42,682 bases of DNA from SVTX01 sp051867975 (lineage in GTDB: Bacteria; Bacillota; Clostridia; Oscillospirales; CAG-272), in NCBI GenBank assembly GCA_051867975.1, contig JBJDZM010000067.1:1-42682 (forward strand), given 5' to 3'. A program made the position numbers and the translations under genes. Of this stretch, positions 15,827 through 23,473 are shown in pieces; the first letter of the stretch is position 1, and each line of letters starts with the position of its first letter. The notes under the pieces were generated by a model that did no database searches, was not told the DNA's origin, and worked only from the letters and a program-made list of their open reading frames with translations.

Positions 15827-15842
15827 ATTAGGAGAGAGGAAA

Positions 15843-16412
15843 ATGGTACCAACGCCAAAGGAAGCATTTGAATTATTAAAGAAATATAACAAGGGTGAGT
15901 TTCACCTGAAACACGGAAAGACGGTCGGTGGCGTTATGCGTTGGTTTGCTGAAGAGCTTGGATACGGTGTTGAAGCTGATTTTTGGGAGACGGTCGGTAT
16001 TCTGCATGACCTTGATTTCGAAGAGTATCCCGATTTGCATTGCATCAAAGAGCAGGAGCTTTTGCGGGCGAACGGAGTTGATGAAAGAGTTATTCACGCT
16101 ACGGCGAGTCACGGTTACGCATTGACTGTTGATATTAAGCCGGAACACGAAATGGAGAAGGTTCTGTACGCTGTGGACGAGCTGACAGGTCTTATCGGCG
16201 CAGTAGCACTGATGCGACCGTCAAAGAGTGTTTCGGATCTGGAAGTGAAGTCCGTAAAGAAAAAATACAAGAATCTGAATTTTGCGGCAGGCTGTTCAAG
16301 GGAAGTAATCGAACGAGGTGCGGATATGCTCGGCTGGACACTCGATGCGTTGATTGAAAAGACGATTCTTGCCATGCGTTCTGTCGAAAGTGAGTCTGAA
16401 TATGGTTTGTAA
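15843..16412 (+). CDS. HD domain-containing putative phosphohydrolase
   Basis: This 189-aa HD-superfamily protein is a predicted metal-dependent phosphohydrolase of unknown substrate. The metal-binding pattern is visible: His in KGEFHLKHGKTVGG (about residues 20-25), the HD pair in VGILHDLDFEEYP (about 54), further His residues in HATASHGYAL (about 88-93), and the distal Asp in YAVDELTGLIGA (about 111). There is no signal or membrane segment. AGGAG at 15830-15834 sets ATG 15843. Its 3' end overlaps the tiny Cys-rich ORF by 11 bases, and mnmA follows. The operon suggests a role tied to tRNA thiolation, nucleotide clean-up or sulfur control, but this is not demonstrated. Confidence 0.85.
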   Translation: MVPTPKEAFELLKKYNKGEFHLKHGKTVGGVMRWFAEELGYGVEADFWETVGILHDLDFEEYPDLHCIKEQELLRANGVDERVIHATASHGYALTVDIKPEHEMEKVLYAVDELTGLIGAVALMRPSKSVSDLEVKSVKKKYKNLNFAAGCSREVIERGADMLGWTLDALIEKTILAMRSVESESEYGL

Positions 16413-16494
16413 TTTTAATGATAAAAACGGCATCAACGACAAGCATAATATCCTTTCAGACTGCGAAAGCTGCGGTCATTGCTCCGGAACGTGA
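16402..16494 (+). CDS. small Cys-rich ORF overlapping mnmA (30 aa)
   Basis: This is a 30-codon ORF starting inside the HD gene (ATG 16402, 11-base overlap) whose stop overlaps the mnmA start in the sequence TGATG. The peptide has four cysteines and a C-terminal cluster SDCESCGHCSGT (C-x2-C-x2-C with an adjacent His), like a metal-binding or sulfur-carrying tail. The double overlap is typical of translationally coupled genes, and removing this ORF would leave an odd 81-base gap before mnmA. I do not recognise a family. It could instead serve mainly to deliver ribosomes to mnmA, which has a poor ribosome site of its own. Confidence 0.6.
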   Translation: MVCNFNDKNGINDKHNILSDCESCGHCSGT

Positions 16495-17558
16495 TGAAAG
16501 CCCTGATAGCTATGAGCGGAGGCGTTGACAGCAGTGTTGCGGCGTATCTGATCAAAAATCAAGGCTACGATTGCATCGGCTGTACGATGAAGCTCTATTA
16601 CAACGAGGACGTTGGTATTTCTCAAAGCCGGACATGTTGCTCTCTCGATGACGTGGAGGACGCGCGGAGCGTTGCTTATAAGATTGGTATACCGTATTAC
16701 GTTTTCAATTTTTCTGACGGATTTCGCGATAAGGTTATAGAAAAATTCGTGCAGAGCTATGAGTCCGGAGCAACGCCCAACCCATGTATAGACTGCAACC
16801 GATATATGAAGTTTAATAAGCTTTATGAACGGGCGAAGGTTCTTGGTTGTGAATATATCGTTACCGGTCATTATGCGAGGATCGAGTGTGACGAAGATCG
16901 TTACATCCTCAGAAAAGCGATCGATGAAACCAAAGATCAGAGCTACGTGTTGTACTCTCTAACACAGGAGCAGCTTGCACACACTCTCTTTCCTCTTGGA
17001 AATATGAGAAAGACCGAGGTGCGGGAGATTGCGGAGAAATATGGCTTCATCAATGCGGACAAGCCCGACAGTCAGGATATTTGCTTTGTTCCAAACGGAA
17101 AATACGCAGAGTTTTTGGAATATTATACAGGCAAATTCTATCCCGAAGGCGATTTTATCTCTGTGGAAGGGACTTATCTTGGCAAGCATAAGGGAATTGT
17201 TCGTTATACGGTGGGACAGCACAAAGGGCTTGGCATATCGTCGAGAGAGCCATTGTATGTAAAGAGAATCAACATGAATGATAATACCATAGTACTCGGT
17301 GAAGAGCAGGAACTATACGGTAAGGAGGTTATCGTTTGTGAGTTTAACTGGATATCAGGCGAGGCTCCGCAGGATGAAATACGGTGTAAAGCAAAGGTTC
17401 GTTACCGTCAGAAGGAGCAGTGGGCAACGGTAAAACCAATAGATGAAACAACCGTGAAGCTCACATTTGACGAACCGCAAAGGGCAATTACCCCGGGACA
17501 GGCGGCAGTACTTTATGACGGTGACATTGTTCTCGGCGGGGGAACGATTCATGAATAA
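16494..17558 (+). CDS. mnmA: tRNA-specific 2-thiouridylase MnmA
   Basis: MnmA adenylates U34 of Lys, Glu and Gln tRNAs and inserts sulfur to make 2-thiouridine, taking persulfide from a cysteine desulfurase or relay. The 354-aa product has the PP-loop AMSGGVDSSVAAYLI at about 6-20, the nucleophilic cysteine region NPCIDCNRYMKF at about 95-106, a HYARI segment, and the second catalytic cysteine in DSQDICFVPNGKYAEFL at about 195. A C-terminal beta-barrel follows. ATG 16494 gives the canonical MKALIAMSGGVDSS start; an upstream GTG would add a few residues. No desulfurase (iscS/nifS) or Rrf2 gene is adjacent, unlike many Clostridia. It ends the operon that begins at 15472. Confidence 0.97.
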   Translation: MKALIAMSGGVDSSVAAYLIKNQGYDCIGCTMKLYYNEDVGISQSRTCCSLDDVEDARSVAYKIGIPYYVFNFSDGFRDKVIEKFVQSYESGATPNPCIDCNRYMKFNKLYERAKVLGCEYIVTGHYARIECDEDRYILRKAIDETKDQSYVLYSLTQEQLAHTLFPLGNMRKTEVREIAEKYGFINADKPDSQDICFVPNGKYAEFLEYYTGKFYPEGDFISVEGTYLGKHKGIVRYTVGQHKGLGISSREPLYVKRINMNDNTIVLGEEQELYGKEVIVCEFNWISGEAPQDEIRCKAKVRYRQKEQWATVKPIDETTVKLTFDEPQRAITPGQAAVLYDGDIVLGGGTIHE

Positions 17559-17657
17559 ATCATAGAAGGTAGTTTTTGATAACTAAACGATTTTTTTTGC
17601 GGTGTGACATGTATTAACGCACTAAACAGAAACATCAACGGATGATATAAACAAATA

Positions 17658-17694
17658 GAAAAAACAGCTTCGGTGCCGCCGAAACTGTTTTTTC
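17658..17694. terminator. bidirectional terminator between mnmA and the HAD gene
   Basis: The stem pairs AAAAAACAG and TTCGG with CCGAA and CTGTTTTTT around TGCCG, with A- and T-tracts on both sides. It lies just beyond the HAD gene stop (minus) and about 100 bases after mnmA. The sequence between 17559 and 17657 shows nothing recognisable. Confidence 0.88.
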
Positions 17695-17700
17695 GAGATA

Positions 17701-18528
17701 TTATATAAGCCCCAATTTTACAAATGCGTTATATATTCCGTCGTCGTCAACTGCCGTGGTAGTAAAATCTGCCGCGGCTTTTATTACGTCGGTTGCGTTG
17801 CCCATCGCCACGCTTATGTGGGCAAAGTTTATCATTTCAAGGTCATTTCCGCTGTCGCCAATCGCAATCGTGTCCTCAATTGAGCCGCCGACGTGCGAGA
17901 GGTAATGCCCGATAGCCGTCGCTTTGGTCACACCCGCGTTGTTAAGCTCACCGAAGCTTGAAAACTCCTCTGATATTCCAACGCTGAAATCAACGACGTA
18001 GAATTTTCCATTAAGGTCTGCGGAAATCTTCGAAGGAGGGTAGGGGGAGCAGAAATATGAGAGCTTTTCCACACCCGTTATCTGACTTGCGTCTTCGACA
18101 ACAGTGTGCCTTCCGTATGCCTGATAAATGAGCTCCTTGCTGACACCTGCCGCGAGCATGCCGGGGATAACGATATCGTCAAAATCCCTTTCGCAAAAGG
18201 CATCGTCCTTTGACTGTACCAGGTATCTTATTCCCTCACGCCTGAAATAATCGACGACGGTTTGCAGCGTTTCTCCCTCAATAAGGCTTTCATATATGAC
18301 CTTTTCGCCGACCGTTACGCACGCACCGCCGGAAGAGATAATTCCGTCAAACTCGATTGCCTTCAAAAGCTCGGGGTACACCATGTAAAGAGGTCTTCCC
18401 GAGCAAATTATCATCTTGTGACCGTTTGCTTTTGCCGCTTTGAGTGCCATGAGTGCGGAGTCGGGAATTTTTGAATCGTACCCGACGAGCGTGCCGTCAA
18501 TATCTAAAAAAACATACTTTGTTTTCAT
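17701..18528 (-). CDS. Cof-type HAD-IIB family phosphatase
   Basis: This soluble 275-aa HAD hydrolase probably dephosphorylates sugar phosphates or other small phosphorylated metabolites; the substrate cannot be read from sequence. Motif I is FLDIDGTLVGYDSKIP at about 7-22 with the nucleophilic DxD, motif II is ICSGRPLY at about 41-48, and motif IV is TIAIGDSGNDLEMINFA at about 219-235, followed by AMGNATDVIKAAADFTT. The large cap between motifs II and III places it in the IIB/Cof group. ATG 18528 is favoured over TTG 18534 because AAGGAA lies seven bases upstream. It lies 93 bases downstream of valS on the same strand. Confidence 0.93.
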   Translation of the reverse strand: MKTKYVFLDIDGTLVGYDSKIPDSALMALKAAKANGHKMIICSGRPLYMVYPELLKAIEFDGIISSGGACVTVGEKVIYESLIEGETLQTVVDYFRREGIRYLVQSKDDAFCERDFDDIVIPGMLAAGVSKELIYQAYGRHTVVEDASQITGVEKLSYFCSPYPPSKISADLNGKFYVVDFSVGISEEFSSFGELNNAGVTKATAIGHYLSHVGGSIEDTIAIGDSGNDLEMINFAHISVAMGNATDVIKAAADFTTTAVDDDGIYNAFVKLGLI

Positions 18529-18578
18529 AATCAAATTCCTTTATAGAGGAAATCACTCCCAAAGAATGGGAATGGTGT

Positions 18579-18610
18579 GGGGCGACTCTTTTTTCAAAAA
18601 GTGCCGCCCC
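18579..18610 (-). repeat. GC-rich hairpin after valS
   Basis: GGGGCG (18579-18584) pairs with CGCCCC (18605-18610), and CTTTTT pairs with AAAAAG inside. The stem is long, with two small mismatches. There is no T-tract after the arm on the minus strand, so it may be a REP-like element or a weak terminator for valS. Confidence 0.6.
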
Positions 18611-18620
18611 CTAAAAAACG

Positions 18621-21266
18621 TTAATTCAATTTTGCAATCGCGGCGAGAATACCGTCAAGATTTTCGCAGTATTTTGCCATTTTCGCTCTTTCGCCGTCAA
18701 CGACAGCCGCAGGAGCCTTTGCGACGAAGCCTTCGTTTGAAAGCTTCTTTTCGATTCTTTCGATTTCGCTTTCAAGTTTTTTCTTCTCGCCCTCAAGTCT
18801 TGCCCTTTCCTTTTCAAAGTCAATGATGTCGGAGAGGGGAAGATAAATAGCGGCGGAGTCGGTGATTATCTGTACCGCGTTGTCCGCGCTGACCTCATCC
18901 TCGGAGAAGGAGTCTGCAACGATAAGCTCGGATGCGGATGCAAGACGGACAAAGAACGCCTCGGCAGATGCAAATATGTCGACGTATTTAGTTGCGAGAT
19001 AGACCTTCGCCTTCTTGGACGGAGGAACGTTCATCTCACTGCGGCGGGTTCTTATCGCCTTGATGGCATCGATTATCTTAGTCATCTTTTTCGCGTCGGC
19101 GGGGAATGAAAGACATTCGCAGGATGTCGGATACTTCGATATCATGATACTCTCACAGTCGTGGGGCAGAGCCTGATATATCTCTTCTGTGATAAAGGGC
19201 ATGAAGGGATGCAACAGCTTGAGCGTATTTGAAAGGACATACGCAATAACATTCTGGCAGATGAGGTTTGCCTCTGTATCCTTCTCGTTGAGTCTTGCCT
19301 TTGCAAGCTCGATGTACCAATCGCAGAAGACATCCCATGTGAATGAGTAGATTGAGCCGAGCGCAACGCCGACCTCGAAGTTATCAAGGTTTGTGACAAC
19401 GGTTTCGCAAAGTGCGTTAAACTCGTTGAGGATCCATTTGTCTTCAAGCGCAAGCTTGTCCTCGTCGGGGAGCTTTATCTCGTCGATAGTGAGGTTCATA
19501 CGGACGAATCTCGATGCGTTCCAAAGCTTGTTTGCAAAGTTTCTTGCCGCCTCAATCTTCTCGTCCGAGAAACGCATGTCATTTCCGGGGGAGTTACCTG
19601 TCGCCAAGGCAAAGCGGAGCGCGTCTGCGCCGTACTGCTTGATGATCTCAAGCGGGTCAATACCGTTGCCGAGAGACTTTGACATCTTGCGTCCCTGCGC
19701 GTCGCGGACGAGACCGTGAATGAATACGGTCGAGAAAGGCTTTTCGCCCATGTGTTCAAGACCCGAGAAGATCATACGGGAAACCCAGAAGGTGATGATA
19801 TCGTATCCCGTTACGAGAACGCTCGTGGGGTAGTATTTTTTCAGATCCTCGGTGGACTCAGGCCAACCGAGAGTAGAGAAGGGCCAGAGGGCAGAGGAGA
19901 ACCACGTGTCAAGCACGTCGCTGTCCTGATGGACCTTACCTCCGCACTTGGGACACTTGTCAATATCGGTCTTGGAGACGGTCATCTCTCCGCACTCGTC
20001 GCAGTAAAATGCGGGAATCCTGTGTCCCCACCAAAGCTGACGGGAGATGCACCAGTCAAGGATGTTGTTCATCCAATTAAAGTAATTCTTTGAAAATCTT
20101 TCGGGAACGAAGCTGATGCTGCCGTTCTCAACCGCTTTGATTGCAGGCTCTGCTAGGGGCTTCATCTTAACAAACCACTGGTCGCTCGTAAGTGGCTCGA
20201 CGGTCGTTCCGCAGCGGTAGCAAACGCCGACGTTGTGGTCATGAGGAACTACCTTTACAAGGTATCCCTGTTCCTCAAGGTCTGCTACGAGCGCCTTGCG
20301 GCAGGCATATCTGTCCATGCCCTCGTACTTGCCTGCATATGCGTTCATCGTTGCATCGTCGTTCATGACCTTTATCTGTTCAAGGTTGTGTCTCTGACCT
20401 ACCATGAAGTCGTTGGGGTCGTGGGCAGGGGTGATCTTAACGCAACCGGTGCCGAAGCCTATCTCAACGTAGTCGTCGGCGATGACGGGGATCTCACGGT
20501 TTACGATAGGGAGGAGAACCTTTTTGCCGATAAGGTGTTTTGTGTTCTCATCCTCGGGGTTTACCGCAACGGCGGTATCGCCGAACATGGTCTCGGGACG
20601 AGTAGTTGCGACCTCAACGTAGCCGTCCTCACCGATTATCGGGTACTTGATGTGCCAGAAAAATCCGGGCTGGTCCTTATATTCGACCTCGGCATCGGAC
20701 AGAGCAGTCAAGCAACGGGGACACCAATTTATGATTCTGTGACCGCGGTAGATAAGTCCCTTGTCGTAGAGATTGACGAATACCTCACGAACGGCTTTGG
20801 AGCAGCCCTCGTCCATAGTGAAGCGCTGTCTTGTCCAGTCGCAGGATGCGCCGAGCTTTTTGAGCTGACCTGTGATGCGATTTTCGTACGTGTCCTTCCA
20901 GCCCCAAACGCGCTCGAGAAATTTCTCGCGTCCGAGGTCGTAACGTGAGAGTCCCTCGTCAACACGAAGTCTCTCCTCGACCTTAATCTGCGTTGCAATT
21001 CCGGCGTGGTCGGTTCCGGGTACCCAAAGGGTGTTGAAGCCCTGCATCCTCTTGTAACGGACGAGTATGTCCTGAAGAGTCTCGTCCAGCGCGTGTCCCA
21101 TGTGGAGCTGTCCTGTGACGTTCGGAGGGGGAATTACTATCGAAAAAGCGGGATTTTCATTGTTCTTGTCAGGCGTGAAGTATCCCTTCTCACACCATTC
21201 CGAGTAAATTCTGTCCTCAAAATCCGAGGGCGAATACGTCTTCGGTAATTCGTTGTAGGAATTCAT
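18621..21266 (-). CDS. valS: valine-tRNA ligase
   Basis: This class I aminoacyl-tRNA synthetase charges tRNA-Val and edits threonine mischarged on it. The 881-aa product has the HIGH-type motif PPPNVTGQLHMGHAL at about 47-61 and a long editing insert (TTRPETMFGDTAVAV at about 221-235). A Cys-rich zinc site with CDECGEM and CPKCGG is at about 420-440, KMSKSLGNGIDP at about 529, and an anticodon-binding domain. The C-terminal coiled coil (FEKERARLEGEKKKLESE) is the ValS-specific tRNA arm. ATG 21266 is preceded by GGAACAA, a modest ribosome site. Expression is set by the T-box leader about 230 bases upstream. Confidence 0.98.
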   Translation of the reverse strand: MNSYNELPKTYSPSDFEDRIYSEWCEKGYFTPDKNNENPAFSIVIPPPNVTGQLHMGHALDETLQDILVRYKRMQGFNTLWVPGTDHAGIATQIKVEERLRVDEGLSRYDLGREKFLERVWGWKDTYENRITGQLKKLGASCDWTRQRFTMDEGCSKAVREVFVNLYDKGLIYRGHRIINWCPRCLTALSDAEVEYKDQPGFFWHIKYPIIGEDGYVEVATTRPETMFGDTAVAVNPEDENTKHLIGKKVLLPIVNREIPVIADDYVEIGFGTGCVKITPAHDPNDFMVGQRHNLEQIKVMNDDATMNAYAGKYEGMDRYACRKALVADLEEQGYLVKVVPHDHNVGVCYRCGTTVEPLTSDQWFVKMKPLAEPAIKAVENGSISFVPERFSKNYFNWMNNILDWCISRQLWWGHRIPAFYCDECGEMTVSKTDIDKCPKCGGKVHQDSDVLDTWFSSALWPFSTLGWPESTEDLKKYYPTSVLVTGYDIITFWVSRMIFSGLEHMGEKPFSTVFIHGLVRDAQGRKMSKSLGNGIDPLEIIKQYGADALRFALATGNSPGNDMRFSDEKIEAARNFANKLWNASRFVRMNLTIDEIKLPDEDKLALEDKWILNEFNALCETVVTNLDNFEVGVALGSIYSFTWDVFCDWYIELAKARLNEKDTEANLICQNVIAYVLSNTLKLLHPFMPFITEEIYQALPHDCESIMISKYPTSCECLSFPADAKKMTKIIDAIKAIRTRRSEMNVPPSKKAKVYLATKYVDIFASAEAFFVRLASASELIVADSFSEDEVSADNAVQIITDSAAIYLPLSDIIDFEKERARLEGEKKKLESEIERIEKKLSNEGFVAKAPAAVVDGERAKMAKYCENLDGILAAIAKLN

Positions 21267-21312
21267 TGTTTGTTCCTTTCTGTTAGTAGTTAGAATATGT
21301 ATGGATTAGGTC

Positions 21313-21408
21313 GCTTTCTTGAAAGAAAGCTTGGCAAAGAACTTCCTTGATATTGGGGTCTAACTGCCGTGAGGTGACGTTGAAATTTTGCTCGCAAAAT
21401 TTCAACCT
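21313..21408. repeat. palindromic repeats in the valS leader
   Basis: Two strong palindromes lie between the T-box terminator and valS. One is GCTTTCTT-GA-AAGAAAGC (about 21313-21330). The other is GTTGAAATTTTGC-TC-GCAAAATTTCAAC (21381-21408), preceded by CTGCCGTGAGG. The second resembles 10218-10273 and suggests a dispersed REP-like family. The rest of 21267-21490 shows no gene. Confidence 0.7.
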
Positions 21409-21496
21409 ACTGAGATGTTGTGTATTGGGGCAGTATTGAACCCAACCGATACAATGTTACTATGAATAAAGTTTATCTAAGTTATTTTTGCTTTAG

Positions 21497-21755
21497 AAAA
21501 GAAAAAGCCCCAATGTGCAAAGCACATCAGGACGCCACGGCGCGGTACCACCCGAATTATACTCCCGAAATAGGGAATATCTCTCAAAGAAAATAACGGT
21601 TTTCTTCCGTTGCATGCTACGCACGGCAGAGCCGTTTCGCACACACCGCTCGCAAGCTACCTTCAGTCTGACTTTCCATGGGCTTACACCATCCGCCCAC
21701 TCTCTCTGCGAAAGATTCGACCTACTCCTCTCGGTCACAGCGTTTAAAGTTTTAA
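21497..21755 (-). promoter_or_regulatory. T-box riboswitch controlling valS
   Basis: Read on the minus strand, the conserved T-box core GGGTGGTACCGCG is at 21541-21553. It is preceded by a stem I region with GAGAGGAGTAGG, the AG-bulge/distal loop blocks GCAGAGAGAG and GGTGTAAGCCC, then GAAGGTAGC, where GTA is a plausible Val specifier. The alternative terminator pairs GTCCTGATGTGC with GCACATTGGGGC (21507-21533) and ends in TTTTTCTTTT. Uncharged tRNA-Val binding would favour the antiterminator and allow valS transcription. The specifier call is tentative, but the valS identity of the downstream gene is firm. Confidence 0.92.
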
Positions 21756-21788
21756 CAAAGGGCCTGTGTGCAAAGAGCAACAGACCCT

Positions 21789-21864
21789 TGGAGCTGGTAA
21801 TCAGAATCGAACTGATGACCTCGTCATTACCAATGACGTGCTCTACCGACTGAGCCATACCAGC
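21789..21864 (-). tRNA. tRNA-Thr (anticodon GGU)
   Basis: The full cloverleaf folds on the minus strand. Acceptor arms are GCTGGTA and TACCAGC, the D stem is GCTC/GAGC, the anticodon stem is CGTCA/TGACG with loop TTGGTAA, and the T arm is ATCAG-TTCGATT-CTGAT. The anticodon is GGT, which decodes ACC and ACU. The discriminator is U and CCA is encoded. It lies 34 bases upstream of the valS T-box leader and 35 bases downstream of the ylbJ stop. Confidence 0.97.
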
Positions 21865-21893
21865 ATCGCCGCCGATATCTCGACGACTTGTAC

Positions 21894-21922
21894 ATTATAT
21901 CAGACAAAATTCTCTTTGTCAA
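21894..21922 (-). promoter_or_regulatory. promoter of tRNA-Thr and probably the valS leader
   Basis: On the minus strand, TTGACA (21917-21922) and TATAAT (21894-21899) are 17 bases apart, a perfect consensus. The -35 lies within the last codons of ylbJ. Transcription would start about 20 bases before the tRNA. I see no comparable promoter between the tRNA and the T-box. Confidence 0.9.
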
Positions 21923-23084
21923 TACCTTTTTTTATTTTTTCGCGACTTTTTGCCAAAGTTTTTTGTCTGTGGGAGCGTATAGCGCAAATACCGGCGTAAA
22001 TCGAGAAAAGCGCCGTGATAATCACGGATATGGGCAACAGAAGACCTTTTGCGCCTGTTTCGATATAAGGAAAGCTCGGGACTGCATCATAAACGGCATC
22101 CTTCAGCACAAACCTGACGGCAATCATCATAAAAAGACAGCAAATGACACCCTGAGCCGCCTTTGCAATAAAATACGGCTTAAATGAGATATCTCTGCCT
22201 GCACATACCGACATAATCTGAAACCCTACCGAAAGCCCCGACCACCCGACAAAAAGCGCGCAGAGCATCACGGCGCAAATCCTGTCTGAAACCGCCGCCG
22301 CGGCTCCGACGCCGCTTGAAAGCTCAAAAAATCCGAAAATGCACGCAAGCACCTCGCAGGGCAATGAAAAGTGCGACAAGATCGCGCCGATGCACCCTAC
22401 GAATGCCGAAAAAAAGACGACGTAAGCGCAGACAGTCAGCATTGACAGCGCGGAGGACCCGAACGCCGAGGTGAGCATTTTTATGCTGAAATCGCTTTGA
22501 ATTATTATCGAATTTCCGACCGAAGAGCCTCGCTTGTATCCGAGCAGATATTTTCCGACGATACCGACGGCGAGCGACGAGAGAATAACGCAGACGTAGA
22601 GCGCGATGCCGACCTTTTTGTTCCCGAGCAATGAGACTCCGACCGCGCTTATTACGAACGCAGAGCCGGGATTGTTGCAAAATGTCAGAAGCCGCTCAAG
22701 CTCGCTTCGCGAGACGATACCTCGGTCGTACATCGAGACTGCGGTTTTTGCTCCTATCGGAAATCCGCAGACAAGCCCGAGAAGATATGCCGCCGCGCCT
22801 GCCTCTCCGACTCCGAAAAGCCACCGCATGGGCTTTGCAAACACGCGTGAGATGCGCAGTCCGATACCCGATGAGACGATAAGCTCGGAAATCACCATGA
22901 AAGGGAAAAGTGAGGGTATGACGGTCACCGCGCATAGTCGGAGTCCTTTTTTCATATACTCTATTGCGGTATCGGATGAGGACAGGATGAGGAAAAAGGC
23001 GGCGAGGGTAAGAATACCGATAAATATGTTTTTCCTTTTTCGCCCCGACAGGAAGGTCTCGTTGCTTTCTGTTTGTTCCACCAT
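21900..23084 (-). CDS. ylbJ: sporulation integral membrane protein YlbJ-like
   Basis: This 394-aa polytopic protein has two nucleoside-recognition (Gate) domains. In Bacillus, YlbJ is made under sigma-E and is needed for spore cortex and germination quality. After a cytoplasmic start (SGRKRKN) come about eight to nine helices. Family-typical segments are AVTVIPSLFPFMVISELIVSSG at about 54-75, MRWLFGVGEAGAAAYLLGLVCGFPIGAKTAV at about 86-117 (key G-E, C-G-F-P-I-G-A-K) and LERLLTFCNNPGSAFVISAVG at about 128-148. GAGGG lies six bases before ATG 23084. It diverges from yqfC-yqfD, also sporulation genes. A general transporter with this fold is the alternative. Confidence 0.85.
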   Translation of the reverse strand: MVEQTESNETFLSGRKRKNIFIGILTLAAFFLILSSSDTAIEYMKKGLRLCAVTVIPSLFPFMVISELIVSSGIGLRISRVFAKPMRWLFGVGEAGAAAYLLGLVCGFPIGAKTAVSMYDRGIVSRSELERLLTFCNNPGSAFVISAVGVSLLGNKKVGIALYVCVILSSLAVGIVGKYLLGYKRGSSVGNSIIIQSDFSIKMLTSAFGSSALSMLTVCAYVVFFSAFVGCIGAILSHFSLPCEVLACIFGFFELSSGVGAAAAVSDRICAVMLCALFVGWSGLSVGFQIMSVCAGRDISFKPYFIAKAAQGVICCLFMMIAVRFVLKDAVYDAVPSFPYIETGAKGLLLPISVIITALFSIYAGICAIRSHRQKTLAKSREKIKKGIDKENFV

Positions 23085-23170
23085 AATTCACCCTCAAATG
23101 GAAGTCGCTTTCACGCTACACTCCGTTTTTGTCTTTCTGTGATAATTTATATTTTTTTCGAGGTCGTAAT

Positions 23171-23473
23171 ATGAGCAAAAAAAAGCAAAAAGAAGAAAAA
23201 CGAGGGTTTATCGAGTATCTGTCAATGAAGGCGGAGCTTCCGAGCGATGCCTTGGCGGGAGAAGTGAGAATAGAGCTGCGAGGGCGAAATCTGCTTTTTC
23301 TATGCGGTTGCCGAAGAATACTTAAATACATGCCCGAGCTTATAGTGCTCTCTGTCAAGGGCGGTACGGTGTCGATCACGGGGGAGCGGCTTATCTGCAC
23401 GTCATATCACTCGGGAACGGTAAGTATAGAGGGAGCAATAAGCTCGGTGTCATTCGGGGAGGAAGAAGAGTGA
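23171..23473 (+). CDS. yqfC: sporulation protein YqfC (YabP/YqfC family)
   Basis: This small 100-aa protein belongs to the YabP/YqfC family, which is tied to sporulation; its molecular role is unknown. A charged N-terminus (MSKKKQKEEKRG) is followed by repeating beta-strand stretches typical of the family, such as VRIELRGRNLLFLCGCRRIL and GGTVSITGERLICTSYHSGTVSIEG. ATG 23171 has GAGG seven bases upstream, and longer in-frame starts lack a site. It overlaps yqfD by four bases (GTGA), indicating coupled translation. The yqfC-yqfD-phoH order matches Bacillus and Clostridia. Confidence 0.9.
   Translation: MSKKKQKEEKRGFIEYLSMKAELPSDALAGEVRIELRGRNLLFLCGCRRILKYMPELIVLSVKGGTVSITGERLICTSYHSGTVSIEGAISSVSFGEEEE

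Noticed and set aside
20235..20948. Open frame of 237 codons opposite valS
   Set aside because: It lies wholly inside valS, whose motifs are firm; the composition is that of an antisense shadow.
21515..21853. Open frames across the valS leader
   Set aside because: The region is accounted for by the T-box and tRNA-Thr structures, and the frames lack ribosome sites.
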